DNA from: Parcubacteria bacterium C7867-008
GTDB taxonomy: Bacteria > Patescibacteria > Paceibacteria > UBA9973 > UBA2103
NCBI GenBank assembly: GCA_001189215.1
Contig: LFCR01000002.1
Span: forward strand, 62,001-126,000
Direction of reading: 5' to 3'
DNA length: 64,000 bases
Positions within the stretch are counted from its first letter, which is position 1, and the number at the start of each line of letters is the position of its first letter. Below the pieces are notes generated by a model. The model saw only the letters and a program-made list of their open reading frames with translations, was not told the DNA's origin and made no database searches. Below are positions 8,236 through 14,976 of this stretch, in pieces. Made by a program: the position numbers and the translations under genes.

Positions 8236-8973
8236 GTTAAAAATCAGAATCATCTGGAAAATGCTTTAAAGGTTGGTCTTTCTGCTAAAGCAGCAAGTGT
8301 ATATGTAACGCTTCTCGAAGCCGGTTCTGCACTTAGTCCGAAAGCACTTATCATTAGAACCTCTCTTCATCGACAGTACGTATACGACGCACTATATGAA
8401 CTGGAAGAACGCAGACTCATTAGTACATCTGGTGAGAAGAGAGCAATTAAGTATTTGGCCACTAGCCCAGATAGATTGCTTCAAGATGTAGAAAAGCAGC
8501 GCCTAGAAACTATTGATGGCGTACAAGCGCTTATGAAGCTGTACGATCACTCCCCTGCTGGTTTCGTTGAAATTATACGCGGCAGCAAAGCAGCCATTGA
8601 GAGTGAATTCAAAATGATTACTGAAGCAAAGAGGGGTGATTATCTAGATATCGTTGGAGGGGCTGGCATGAGCTTTGTTCAACTTTTTGAAGGCCGTATT
8701 GAGGAATGGGAGCAGCTGCGTAAAGAGAAGCAAATTAAACTACGCTATATCGGTACTGATGAAGATGTTCGACACAATAAAGAGATTAGCGTTATACAGA
8801 ATGAATCACGTGCCATACCGGGTATCGGTAACATCGTTAATGTTTGTATACGCCCCGAAAGCGTAAGTTTTAATATCTACGAACCCGAGATCGTAACAGT
8901 TCGTGTACGCAATCAAGCTGCTGTATTAAGTCAGCGAGCACTATTCGAAGTGCTTTGGAATGTGGCTAAATAG
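8230..8973 (+). CDS. TrmB-family transcriptional regulator
   Basis: The 247-residue protein has an N-terminal winged helix (about 10-75: LSAKAASVYVTLLEAGSALS, then a recognition helix near RTSLHRQYVYDALYELEERRL) and a C-terminal TrmB-like sensor part. It is the second TrmB-type regulator in 9 kb and is divergent from the methyltransferase/SAHH-like operon. There is no Shine-Dalgarno, and promoter spacing predicts a leaderless message. The start is fixed by the operator-overlapping ATG and the lack of an upstream in-frame alternative. Confidence 0.8.
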   Translation: MTVKNQNHLENALKVGLSAKAASVYVTLLEAGSALSPKALIIRTSLHRQYVYDALYELEERRLISTSGEKRAIKYLATSPDRLLQDVEKQRLETIDGVQALMKLYDHSPAGFVEIIRGSKAAIESEFKMITEAKRGDYLDIVGGAGMSFVQLFEGRIEEWEQLRKEKQIKLRYIGTDEDVRHNKEISVIQNESRAIPGIGNIVNVCIRPESVSFNIYEPEIVTVRVRNQAAVLSQRALFEVLWNVAK

Positions 8974-9000
8974 TTACCGTAACGCACTGTAGTAAATTTG

Positions 9001-9071
9001 TGCGGGATAGGAGAATCGAACTCCTGTCTGCTCTTTGGAAGAGAGCCATTTTACCATTAAACTAATCCCGC
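9001..9071 (-). tRNA. tRNA-Gly (anticodon UCC)
   Basis: Complete cloverleaf on the minus strand: acceptor GCGGGAT/ATCCCGC, anticodon stem GCTCT/AGAGC with loop CTTCCAA, and T-arm AGGAG-TTCGATT-CTCCT. CCA is not encoded. The first ten bases of the tRNA overlap the end of the upstream gene at 9062, whose TAG stop lies in them. Confidence 0.95.
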
Positions 9072-9742
9072 TCTTTTATTTTCTCTAACGCTACCTCACT
9101 CCAAACCTGAATCTTTCTCGCGAATCTTACCCCGAATTCCTTTCTTCCACGAGCCCGTACATTTATATGCAGGGTTCCAAATGGAAGCTTTTTAAATGTC
9201 CTGTTCTTCTTTTTGCTTCTTAGATCAAGAATAGTCTTTTGGAACTGGGACTCTGGAATCGTAGTCGCTTGAGACCAAAATTGCAAACATTGAGAGTTAT
9301 CTAGATCAGGATATATATACATACGAGCCGTAAATTGATCAGTCTCAACTCCCAACAATCTGAACCAAGCCACCATACAACGCATTACCTCAGGGTTTGA
9401 ATTACTTACAGCGACTATTCCATTTGTTTTTGACCCTTCACCTAAGTAGATCGCGAGTCCAAATATGAATAAATCTCTATTGGTTATTTCACCAATTTCC
9501 ACTAAAACAGTCTCGCGTAATTCATTTAGCTCCGTTTTGAGTACTTGTGCTCGTTTTTCTCCCGCAGCTGCTCTCGCTTTTCCATAGAGTTTAATGACTT
9601 CTTCATTTGGTTTATATGGAACTTTACTCAGCCAATTACTTAGAGTGCTTTTAGGTATACCTAACTCCTTCGAAATATACAGATATGAATATCCCTGTTT
9701 TCGTAAATCAATTGCAGTTTCACGTGTTGGCAGATTATGCAT
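9062..9742 (-). CDS. HTH plus LAGLIDADG-like protein next to tRNA-Gly
   Basis: The 226-residue protein begins with a resolvase/Hin-like helix-turn-helix (about residues 8-42, YSYLYISKELGIPKSTLSNWL). It then has a segment FGLAIYLGEGSK with a second SNSNPEVMRCMVAWFRLLG part, recalling LAGLIDADG homing endonuclease or WhiA-type folds. The C-terminus is basic. Its stop codon overlaps the 5' end of tRNA-Gly by 10 bases, so both may share a transcript and need RNase P to separate them. Such genes are frequent in CPR genomes to my knowledge; nuclease activity is inferred only. Confidence 0.6.
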   Translation of the reverse strand: MHNLPTRETAIDLRKQGYSYLYISKELGIPKSTLSNWLSKVPYKPNEEVIKLYGKARAAAGEKRAQVLKTELNELRETVLVEIGEITNRDLFIFGLAIYLGEGSKTNGIVAVSNSNPEVMRCMVAWFRLLGVETDQFTARMYIYPDLDNSQCLQFWSQATTIPESQFQKTILDLRSKKKNRTFKKLPFGTLHINVRARGRKEFGVRFARKIQVWSEVALEKIKERD

Positions 9743-9846
9743 ACGCTGTAGAGGTAGCGTAACAATTCAGTGATCAATACTTGATAAGGAGAAAATCAAA
9801 TATTCCTTAACCTATCTTTTTGAACGTTCTGTTGTACCCTACAGCT

Positions 9847-11055
9847 ATGAAAGTGGTAGTTCTAGGGATGGTTGCTGCGCTGGTATTCAGTGCAGGGGCT
9901 GCGTATCTAGTATTCGTACCAAATAGCCAGAAGCCAATTCCTATAGCAACACTCACTGCTGCAGCTGGTTCCACGATCTACGACACATCCAGTATCGTGG
10001 AACTGTTTCGTCAGCTGTTCGTTCTTCAACAGAAGGTGAAGGAACTGCAACCACCACTGGCGACTACAACAATTCCCTTTGCTCCCAACGTTGGAACGAC
10101 CACTACAAGCAAGAAGGCTCCAGTAAAGGCCGTGAAACCTGTTGCGCCAAAAGTTGTGGCACCAGTGAACACAGAAACGAAGCTTGGCCTTGCGCTCCCT
10201 AAACTACGCAGTGCAATCGTAAATATTGTCTGTATCCCAAACAAAGCAGGTACAGGGCTACGAGGTATCTCTGGTACCGGTGTCATTATCGACTCACGTG
10301 GCATTATTTTGACCGTGGCACACGTTGCGCAGTATGAATTGATTGCAGCTGCACGTCCTGATCTCCTTACGTGTGTGGTACGTACTGGTAGTCCAGCTGC
10401 TTCTGCGTATTTTGCTAAACCTATATATGTTTCACAGGACTGGATTGATCGTAATTCGAAACTACTTTCCTCTTCTGATCCCCGTGGAACGGGTGAGGAT
10501 GACTTTGCACTGCTTGCCATAACTGAAACAGCCACCAAGACTCCCCTGCCAGCCAGCTTCCCTTCTGTTTCACTAGCTAACAACACACCAACTCTCAAAC
10601 AGGGTGTTGTTATAGGTTCGTATGGTGCTGAGTTTCTAAGTACAGAAACTATCCGTTCTGGCATATTCCCCACCCTCGTATTCGCATCCGTTAAAGATCG
10701 TCTCACCTTTGGTTCTCAGATGGTTGATCTGATATCTCTTGGTGGCGGGGCTGCTGCACAAGAAGGGTCTTCAGGAGGAGGTGCAGTGAACGAAGACGCG
10801 CAATTAGTTGGGCTGATCACCTCACGTTCTAACGCAGCAAACCTAAACGATCGCGATCTGCGTGCTATCACAAACACTTACCTGCAAAGCGCATTCCGTG
10901 AAGAGACTGGTGAGTCTATAGACTCATTCCTTTCTACAGATAGAAAATCTCTGGTGAGCGATTATGCGTCTGACGCCACAAAACTCGGGGCCATGCTCGT
11001 AAAGGTAAACCGTATCACCAATCAGGTTTCAATCTCAACCCCAACAGGATTGTGA
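9847..11055 (+). CDS. Membrane-anchored trypsin-like serine protease
   Basis: The 402-residue protein has an N-terminal membrane helix (about 3-24), an Ala/Pro/Thr-rich linker (about 60-110) and a chymotrypsin-fold domain. The catalytic triad is visible as TVAHV (His159), GEDDFALL (Asp218 or 219) and GSSGGG (Ser309). It would act on the outer face of the membrane like a DegP/HtrA relative, but I see no PDZ domain. I prefer the ATG at 9847 over a TTG at 9820. Its last 34 bases overlap the convergent EEP gene. Confidence 0.8.
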   Translation: MKVVVLGMVAALVFSAGAAYLVFVPNSQKPIPIATLTAAAGSTIYDTSSIVELFRQLFVLQQKVKELQPPLATTTIPFAPNVGTTTTSKKAPVKAVKPVAPKVVAPVNTETKLGLALPKLRSAIVNIVCIPNKAGTGLRGISGTGVIIDSRGIILTVAHVAQYELIAAARPDLLTCVVRTGSPAASAYFAKPIYVSQDWIDRNSKLLSSSDPRGTGEDDFALLAITETATKTPLPASFPSVSLANNTPTLKQGVVIGSYGAEFLSTETIRSGIFPTLVFASVKDRLTFGSQMVDLISLGGGAAAQEGSSGGGAVNEDAQLVGLITSRSNAANLNDRDLRAITNTYLQSAFREETGESIDSFLSTDRKSLVSDYASDATKLGAMLVKVNRITNQVSISTPTGL

Positions 11056-11798
11056 TCTGAACCATGAAGTTCTGGGTGTACCCACGCTCTGCACGCCTTA
11101 ACCCCATCTGAAAGAAGAATATGATCAAGTTGTGACCGTGAGAAATTGTGTGTCACTTTCCCTTTCAAAGGATTCTTAAGTTTCACACCTTCAAATCGTT
11201 CTTCAAACAAATCACGTTCTGGGTACCACGGTACCGCTTGTGACAGAGGTGCGCCAAGCAGCCAGTTAAGTATCTTCATTGGACCGTATTCAATCACATT
11301 GAAATCTCCACACACAATTGCTGGTAGCTCTGGCTGGATGTGCCCCACTACTGCTTCGAACTCCTGTGCACGATTGTGTGGGCCCCAGAGCGTTAAGTGC
11401 ACTGAGAATATTCTTGTCAGAACACCGTTACCTAAATCAATATCTGCATACACGGCACCGCGCTCTGTTACAAAAGACCACTGAAACATGCGCATAAATC
11501 CTATGAACAGCCGTGTATGTAGTGGAAATCCGAAATCGAAGAATTGCAAAGTTCCTTGATTGGCAATCGAATGTTTTGAAAGTATTGCTACATAATTCTT
11601 TTCTTGTCTTTTATCAGACATCAATCGTATTACATCTACATGATAGGTAAGATGAAAGGGCATCTTCTTAATATATGCGAGAAGTTCTGGTGTTACTTCT
11701 TGCAAGCAGAGCACATCAAAATCCAGATTATCAATAAACTTGCACATTTCCTTGAACTTAGTGTTGTAGCAATAAACGTTCCAGGAATATATTTTCAT
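11022..11798 (-). CDS. Endonuclease/exonuclease/phosphatase (EEP) family protein
   Basis: The 258-residue protein shows EEP-fold signatures: SWNVYCYN at the start, CLQEV (metal-binding Glu), CGDFNV, and the C-terminal GSDHNPV. Members cut DNA, RNA or phospho-substrates; the target here is not evident. It differs clearly from the true exonuclease III at 18496. It is convergent with and overlaps the protease gene by 34 bases. Just upstream of its start the repeat array begins. Confidence 0.8.
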   Translation of the reverse strand: MKIYSWNVYCYNTKFKEMCKFIDNLDFDVLCLQEVTPELLAYIKKMPFHLTYHVDVIRLMSDKRQEKNYVAILSKHSIANQGTLQFFDFGFPLHTRLFIGFMRMFQWSFVTERGAVYADIDLGNGVLTRIFSVHLTLWGPHNRAQEFEAVVGHIQPELPAIVCGDFNVIEYGPMKILNWLLGAPLSQAVPWYPERDLFEERFEGVKLKNPLKGKVTHNFSRSQLDHILLSDGVKACRAWVHPELHGSDHNPVGVEIET

Positions 11799-11870
11799 GT
11801 GTATTAAATAGTACTGCGCAAAACCGATAATTCAATGAAGTCTGTATTGAAAGGACCTTTCATAAATTAC

Positions 11871-11904
11871 CGCAGTCTGGGTCGACGCTAGAACTTTACT
11901 GGCA
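11871..11904 (+). repeat. R1 cassette-associated repeat
   Basis: Diverged copy of the R element: CGCAGTCTGGGTCGACGCTA then GAACTTTACTGGCA. It lies two bases before the -35 box of the RNA gene at 11941 and marks the left edge of the array. Confidence 0.6.
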
Positions 11905-11905
11905 C

Positions 11906-11934
11906 TTGACAACAAATGAGTACTGTGAGATTAT
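11906..11934 (+). promoter_or_regulatory. Promoter of the array-borne RNA
   Basis: A perfect -35 TTGACA (11906-11911), a 17-base spacer and a -10 GATTAT (11929-11934) predict a start at G11941, exactly where a stable hairpin begins. Confidence 0.7.
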
Positions 11935-11940
11935 AGCTAT

Positions 11941-12237
11941 GGGTCGGAGGCACTCGATGCCGACCTGCCTTAGGCACTTTCCCTAGGAAAGACGCGCCGA
12001 AAAGCCTCGATTGGACTTTGCTACCAGTAGCGTAAAGAAATAGGCACTACGTTGATACCGCTTGGGAAACCAAGCAAAGTTTGAGACGTGTAATTGTTTA
12101 GTCTAAGCACTACAGGAACGTTAAAAAGCGATTGACTGCATCCTAGGGCTGCTATCGGTCCGCTCATCAAAACAACGCGAAACTCTACGGAGTCTCGCAA
12201 CAAGGTCGCTACCTCACGGTGCGGCCTTTTTCTTTTA
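11941..12237 (+). ncRNA. Unassigned structured RNA of about 295 nt
   Basis: No convincing reading frame spans this stretch, but it has a complete transcription unit. Hairpins are plentiful: GGTCGG/CCGACC (11942-11965), CTTTCC-CTA-GGAAAG, GCTTGG-GAAA-CCAAGC with a GNRA-type tetraloop (around 12060-12075), and GCGA-ACTC-TACG-GAGT-TCGC (around 12176-12198). A terminator closes it at 12204-12237. It does not contain the conserved cores of RNase P RNA, tmRNA, SRP RNA or a group II intron that I would expect to see. It lies alone between repeats R1 and R2 like the protein genes of the array. Confidence 0.6.
12204..12237 (+). terminator. Terminator of the array-borne RNA
   Basis: Stem GGTCGC-(T)-ACC / GGT-GCGGCC with a TCAC loop, followed by TTTTTCTTTT. 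Confidence 0.85.
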
Positions 12238-12264
12238 TAAAGTTCGATACCTTTAGGCAGGGGT

Positions 12265-12290
12265 GGCAGCCTGGGACGATGTTGGAACCT
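12265..12290 (+). repeat. R2 cassette-associated repeat
   Basis: Copy of the R element (GGCAGCCTGGGACGATGTTG then GAACCT). Its last bases overlap the stop codon of the minus-strand methyltransferase gene at 12289. Confidence 0.7.
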
Positions 12291-12873
12291 ATTTCACTCT
12301 GGCGATGAAATGAAACACATGCCAATGTTTCATTATTCCCGCGGCTGTAGGCTTATCTACCTCTTCCTCCTCAAATTCAAGTACCGTTAGCTTTTCCAAA
12401 AGCTTTTCAGCTTCAGCACGGGTATGAAAGGTCATTGTGTCCTTTCCCTGCCACTCATCTCGGTCTCCAAAGAATTGGCCCGTGAAAATTCCACCAGTCT
12501 TTAATGATCTAATGATTTCAGACCATACTTTTTCAAATTGATCAGGGTGCAGGAATGGAAGGGTATATTGTGCATTTACGAGATCATATTCTTTAGCACG
12601 AAACGTAAATGACTCCATTTTCTCAACGACGTATGTAAATTTATCTGCTGGAAGTTTATCTGCAATTTCTGTCGCCAGTGGTTCAGCATCCTCGGCAGTT
12701 ACATGTGCAAAGCCCTCACCAAGAAGATAGATACTGTCATTCAAAGCACCTGCGCCGAGATCAAGTGCAGATTCTTTTTGTTGAACATGTGGCATCGCTT
12801 GGACGATTAAACGTCGCGGAGGCTTATCTTTAGTTAGTTCGTAAAAATCCTTCCAGTTCTTCCAAAGACTCAT
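12289..12873 (-). CDS. Class I SAM-dependent methyltransferase (TehB/type 11-like)
   Basis: The 194-residue protein has motif I LDLGAGALNDS near residue 36, VTAEDAEP after strand 2, and a post-motif stretch DLVNAQYTLPF. It is of the small single-domain type 11/TehB-like class; the substrate is unknown. It lies between R2 and R3 on the strand opposite to most cassette genes. A TATAAT box about 7 bases before the ATG gives it the leaderless look of host genes rather than a Shine-Dalgarno start. Confidence 0.8.
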   Translation of the reverse strand: MSLWKNWKDFYELTKDKPPRRLIVQAMPHVQQKESALDLGAGALNDSIYLLGEGFAHVTAEDAEPLATEIADKLPADKFTYVVEKMESFTFRAKEYDLVNAQYTLPFLHPDQFEKVWSEIIRSLKTGGIFTGQFFGDRDEWQGKDTMTFHTRAEAEKLLEKLTVLEFEEEEVDKPTAAGIMKHWHVFHFIARVK

Positions 12874-12890
12874 GGCTGGATTATATCAGT

Positions 12891-12949
12891 GCTGGCAGTC
12901 TGGGAAGATGTTGGAACCTTTCTGCAATTTATGCTAGGTTCTGTCCAGA
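12891..12949 (+). repeat. R3 cassette repeat, full-length 59-base form
   Basis: Full-length R element: GCTGGCAGTCTGGGAAGATG and TTGGAACCT, a variable centre TTCTGCAATTTATGCT, then AGGTTCTGTCCAGA. The outer TCTGG/CCAGA and inner GAACCT/AGGTTC arms pair, with a bulge on one side. Confidence 0.75.
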
Positions 12950-12967
12950 TTTGCACTGGAGAAACAC

Positions 12968-13456
12968 ATGAGCGACGAAGCTGAGGCGAGCATCCGTTCA
13001 TGTGAGGGATGCTCTGCCTGTTGCTACACACATGCAGTCGGAGAAATACAGAAATGGGAGTTCAGTACTTGCACTTCATGCAGTGAAGCGGGTTGCGGAA
13101 TCTACCCATCGCGGCCCCGTGCGTGCGGTTCATATTTCTGCGCCTGGGCAGTTAACGACATTGGAAACGATGACGAACGTCCGGATAAGGTAGGTGTGGT
13201 GTGCAATACACTATTCACCCGTTTCACCACGGATGATCCGCCTTCAATACTAATGCTGGAAGCATGGCCTGGCGCACTTGATGAGAGACCGGCACAGGCG
13301 CTGTTGGCTCGAATGCTTGCAGAGGGGATATCAGTCCGCACCGGAACACGAGATGGGGCACCACGCTGGCAATACCATGTTCTCGAACAAACAATGAAAC
13401 CGTTTGGGCAGATGCTCGAAAAGAACAATCTTAAGGTTGTCTGGCATGATATTTGA
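12968..13456 (+). CDS. Cysteine-cluster protein, YkgJ-like (zinc/iron-chelating domain)
   Basis: The 162-residue protein has CEGCSACCYTH near the start and C-x2-C...C-x-IYPSRPRAC with a following C, the cysteine pattern of YkgJ-type metal-chelating proteins. A GGAG site lies 8 bases before the ATG. Codon use is GC-rich relative to neighbouring host genes. It is the sole gene between R3 and R4 and has its own terminator, so it looks like a self-contained cassette. Metal binding is inferred from the motif. Confidence 0.7.
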   Translation: MSDEAEASIRSCEGCSACCYTHAVGEIQKWEFSTCTSCSEAGCGIYPSRPRACGSYFCAWAVNDIGNDDERPDKVGVVCNTLFTRFTTDDPPSILMLEAWPGALDERPAQALLARMLAEGISVRTGTRDGAPRWQYHVLEQTMKPFGQMLEKNNLKVVWHDI

Positions 13457-13467
13457 ACTCACTCAGA

Positions 13468-13492
13468 GACCGCCTTAGGGCGGTTTCCTTTT
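13468..13492 (+). terminator. Terminator of the YkgJ-like cassette gene
   Basis: ACCGCC-TTAG-GGCGGT stem followed by TTCCTTTT, ending 8 bases before R4. Confidence 0.8.
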
Positions 13493-13499
13493 ATAATAG

Positions 13500-13557
13500 T
13501 TGGCAGTCTGGGACAATGTTGGAACCTTTCTGCAATATATGCTAGGTTCTGTCCAGA
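13500..13557 (+). repeat. R4 cassette repeat, full-length form
   Basis: Nearly identical to R3 (TTGGCAGTCTGGGACAATG, TTGGAACCT, centre TTCTGCAATATATGCT, AGGTTCTGTCCAGA). GCA and TGC in the centre can extend the hairpin. Confidence 0.75.
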
Positions 13558-13590
13558 ATGTCCCCACCAAACTCTTAAGAGGAGATACGT

Positions 13591-13881
13591 ATGTCCAAAG
13601 AGCATGAGACGCGAGAAGTAAGGCCAGACGAGGCAGGTGCCATTCGTGATCTCGAAGAAGCTCACGAGAACAACTTCAGCTTCTCTCTGACCGAGGTTGA
13701 ACAAGCTACATGCAAGGAATGGATGAAGACCCATGACACTGAGTGCCGTATCCGCGACACGGACACGGCGATCGGTGGTAGGTGGTCGTTCAATTTTTCC
13801 AAGACGACTCTGGGAAATGTGTGCAAGGTCAGCTGCGCATGTGGCCAGGAAAAGAATGTCACTGATTATGGCTGCTGGTGA
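13591..13881 (+). CDS. Small Cys-containing protein of unknown function (phage-like)
   Basis: The 96-residue protein ends with GGRWSFNFSKTTLGNVCKVSCACG and TDYGCW. This arrangement (GGR..F.F..T.LG...KV.C.CG..N.TDY..W) is one I associate with small proteins common in phages and mobile DNA; no function is known to me. An AAGAGGAG Shine-Dalgarno lies before the ATG. It is the only gene between R4 and R5. A weak hairpin with a T-rich tail (13898-13941) follows. Confidence 0.65.
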   Translation: MSKEHETREVRPDEAGAIRDLEEAHENNFSFSLTEVEQATCKEWMKTHDTECRIRDTDTAIGGRWSFNFSKTTLGNVCKVSCACGQEKNVTDYGCW

Positions 13882-13944
13882 ACTGAACAGATAATTCGAG
13901 AAGCTGAAAGTACAATACGTACGAGTAGGCTTTTCTCTTTATAT

Positions 13945-13977
13945 ATTGCTGGCAGTCTGGGACGATGTTGGAACCTT
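13945..13977 (+). repeat. R5 cassette repeat, half-length form
   Basis: Left half of the R element only (ATTGCTGGCAGTCTGGGACG, ATGTTGGAACCTT). The right arm is absent, and the stop codon of a minus-strand gene lies 2 bases further on. Confidence 0.7.
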
Positions 13978-13978
13978 T

Positions 13979-14236
13979 TTATGTATTCGGGCTCTTCATA
14001 AGCAGGAAAGGCAGCATGAGAAACGGCGCGAACAAACAGTAAATCGGATCAGAAAAATTCAACAATAGGATAAATATCACTCCACCTGCTACTAGTGAAA
14101 CAAGTAATATCAATAAACGGTATGATTTTTGTTTTGCAGCAACCTGTGTTGCAGGAAGTCTTTCCATTATGTTTAGCACTATGAAAGCAATAGGCCCGCC
14201 AACGGCAAACGCGAGAAATCCAAAGCCGAGTAACAT
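13979..14236 (-). CDS. Small polytopic membrane protein in the array
   Basis: The 85-residue product has about three hydrophobic segments (near 1-22, 43-60 and 64-80), separated by a charged loop (MERLPATQVAAKQKSYR). No family is recognised. I start it at the ATG at 14236, because an upstream extension would run through R6. A TACTAT box about 10 bases before the ATG makes it host-like in expression style. It fills the R5-R6 interval in reverse orientation. Confidence 0.55.
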   Translation of the reverse strand: MLLGFGFLAFAVGGPIAFIVLNIMERLPATQVAAKQKSYRLLILLVSLVAGGVIFILLLNFSDPIYCLFAPFLMLPFLLMKSPNT

Positions 14237-14254
14237 ATTTAGATAGTAGCATCC

Positions 14255-14315
14255 TTGCTGGCAGTCTGGGACGATGTTGGAACCTTTCTGCACCGTATGG
14301 TACGTTCTGTCTAGA
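14255..14315 (+). repeat. R6 cassette repeat, full-length form with changed centre
   Basis: Left arm as in R3/R4. The centre reads TTCTGCACCGTATGGT and the right arm ACGTTCTGTCTAGA. Although bases differ, GAAC/GTTC and TCTGG/CTAGA can still pair (one G-U) and a new ACC/GGT pair appears, so the hairpin is kept. Confidence 0.7.
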
Positions 14316-14335
14316 CTTATTTGAGGGGAACCAGC

Positions 14336-14803
14336 ATGCAAAAACTCGTCCTTGTGCGTCATGGGGAATACAGCACGGTAGACGGCCAACATCTCCTGAA
14401 CGATGAAGGTCGCCAGCAGATGTCTGTACTTGCAACTAAGCTAAAGGCGTTGATTGGTGGTCAGCGGGCCGTACTGCACACATCATCTGCACCCCGGGCC
14501 ACCGCCAGTGCAGCAATCCTTGCAGACGCTCTGGACGTTCCCTGCGAGGAACATCTTGAGCTCTGGTCTGGGGGTGACGGCGTGGGTCACTATCCGGATA
14601 CACACGCCATGGTCTTGCAGATCATGGAGTGGGCGAAGGAGTATGACGTTCTCATTCTCGTCACTCACATGGAGTTCGTCGAACGGCTGCCCATCAAATT
14701 CGCCAACCTCGTCTTCAAGACAGCGATACGCGAGGTGCACATTCCGAAAGGCCATGCCGGTGTCATCGATTGCGACACCAAGCTAATGTCCCAAGTTTCC
14801 TGA
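14336..14803 (+). CDS. Histidine phosphatase family protein (SixA-like)
   Basis: The 155-residue protein begins with the phosphoglycerate-mutase/histidine-phosphatase signature LVLVRHGEY and has a second catalytic His in VTHMEFVERLP. The short single-domain form resembles SixA-type phosphohistidine phosphatases. GAGGGG lies 7 bases before the ATG, and the gene is GC-rich. It occupies the R6-R7 interval and ends in a strong terminator whose tail is identical over 21 bases to the tail of the lipoprotein gene at 57721. Confidence 0.75.
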   Translation: MQKLVLVRHGEYSTVDGQHLLNDEGRQQMSVLATKLKALIGGQRAVLHTSSAPRATASAAILADALDVPCEEHLELWSGGDGVGHYPDTHAMVLQIMEWAKEYDVLILVTHMEFVERLPIKFANLVFKTAIREVHIPKGHAGVIDCDTKLMSQVS

Positions 14804-14816
14804 ACACCTACCGCCT

Positions 14817-14862
14817 GAAGAAGCCCGGAGAAATCCATCGCTTCTCCGGGCGGCTTCTTTTT
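14817..14862 (+). terminator. Terminator of the phosphatase cassette gene
   Basis: Long stem (AGAAGC and CCGGAGAA paired with TTCTCCGG and GCTTCT) followed by TTTTTAT. Bases 14848-14868 recur exactly on the other strand at 57660-57680. Confidence 0.9.
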
Positions 14863-14871
14863 ATACAAATG

Positions 14872-14899
14872 ATTGCTGGGAGACTAGGGATCGAACCTT
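14872..14899 (+). repeat. R7 diverged repeat at the right end of the array
   Basis: ATTGCTGGGAGACTAGGGAT then CGAACCTT. It shares the ATTGCTGG start and the GAACCTT end with R elements. Read on the minus strand, its centre matches the tRNA T-loop word GGTTCGATCC. It lies 6 bases from tRNA-Pro but cannot fold into a tRNA itself. Confidence 0.5.
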
Positions 14900-14905
14900 A
14901 ATTTG

Positions 14906-14976
14906 TCGGGGTGCGGGGAATTGAACCCCGTCTAACTGGTCCCAAACCAGTCGTACTACCGGTATACGACACCCCG
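14906..14976 (-). tRNA. tRNA-Pro (anticodon UGG)
   Basis: Acceptor CGGGGTG/CACCCCG, anticodon stem ACTGG/CCAGT with loop TTTGGGA, T-arm with GGTTCAATTCC. CCA is not encoded. It borders the repeat array. Confidence 0.95.

Noticed and set aside
11022..11055. Frameshift at the protease/EEP convergent overlap
   Set aside because: Both products end in plausible C-termini (the EEP gene right after GSDHNPVGVEIE), so a 34-base convergent overlap is acceptable in a compact genome.
12021..12203. A 60-residue minus-strand frame inside the array-borne RNA
   Set aside because: No ribosome site or leaderless box, odd composition, and it runs antisense through perfect hairpins of a complete RNA transcription unit.
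11941..12237. RNase P RNA, tmRNA or SRP RNA as identity of the 295-nt RNA
   Set aside because: The conserved GAGGAAAGUCC and ACAGAA cores, the tRNA-like ends with CCA, and the GGAAG..AGC SRP tetraloop region were looked for and not found.
12891..12949. R elements as ordinary promoters for the following genes
   Set aside because: A TATGCT/TATGGT is conserved, but the base 17 upstream gives GATGTT, a poor -35, and R2 and R5 precede gene ends on the other strand. Promoter activity is possible but does not explain the inverted arms.
14872..14899. R7 as the 3' end of a second tRNA
   Set aside because: It contains the T-loop word GGTTCGATCC, but no T-stem, anticodon arm or acceptor partner can be formed with the flanks.
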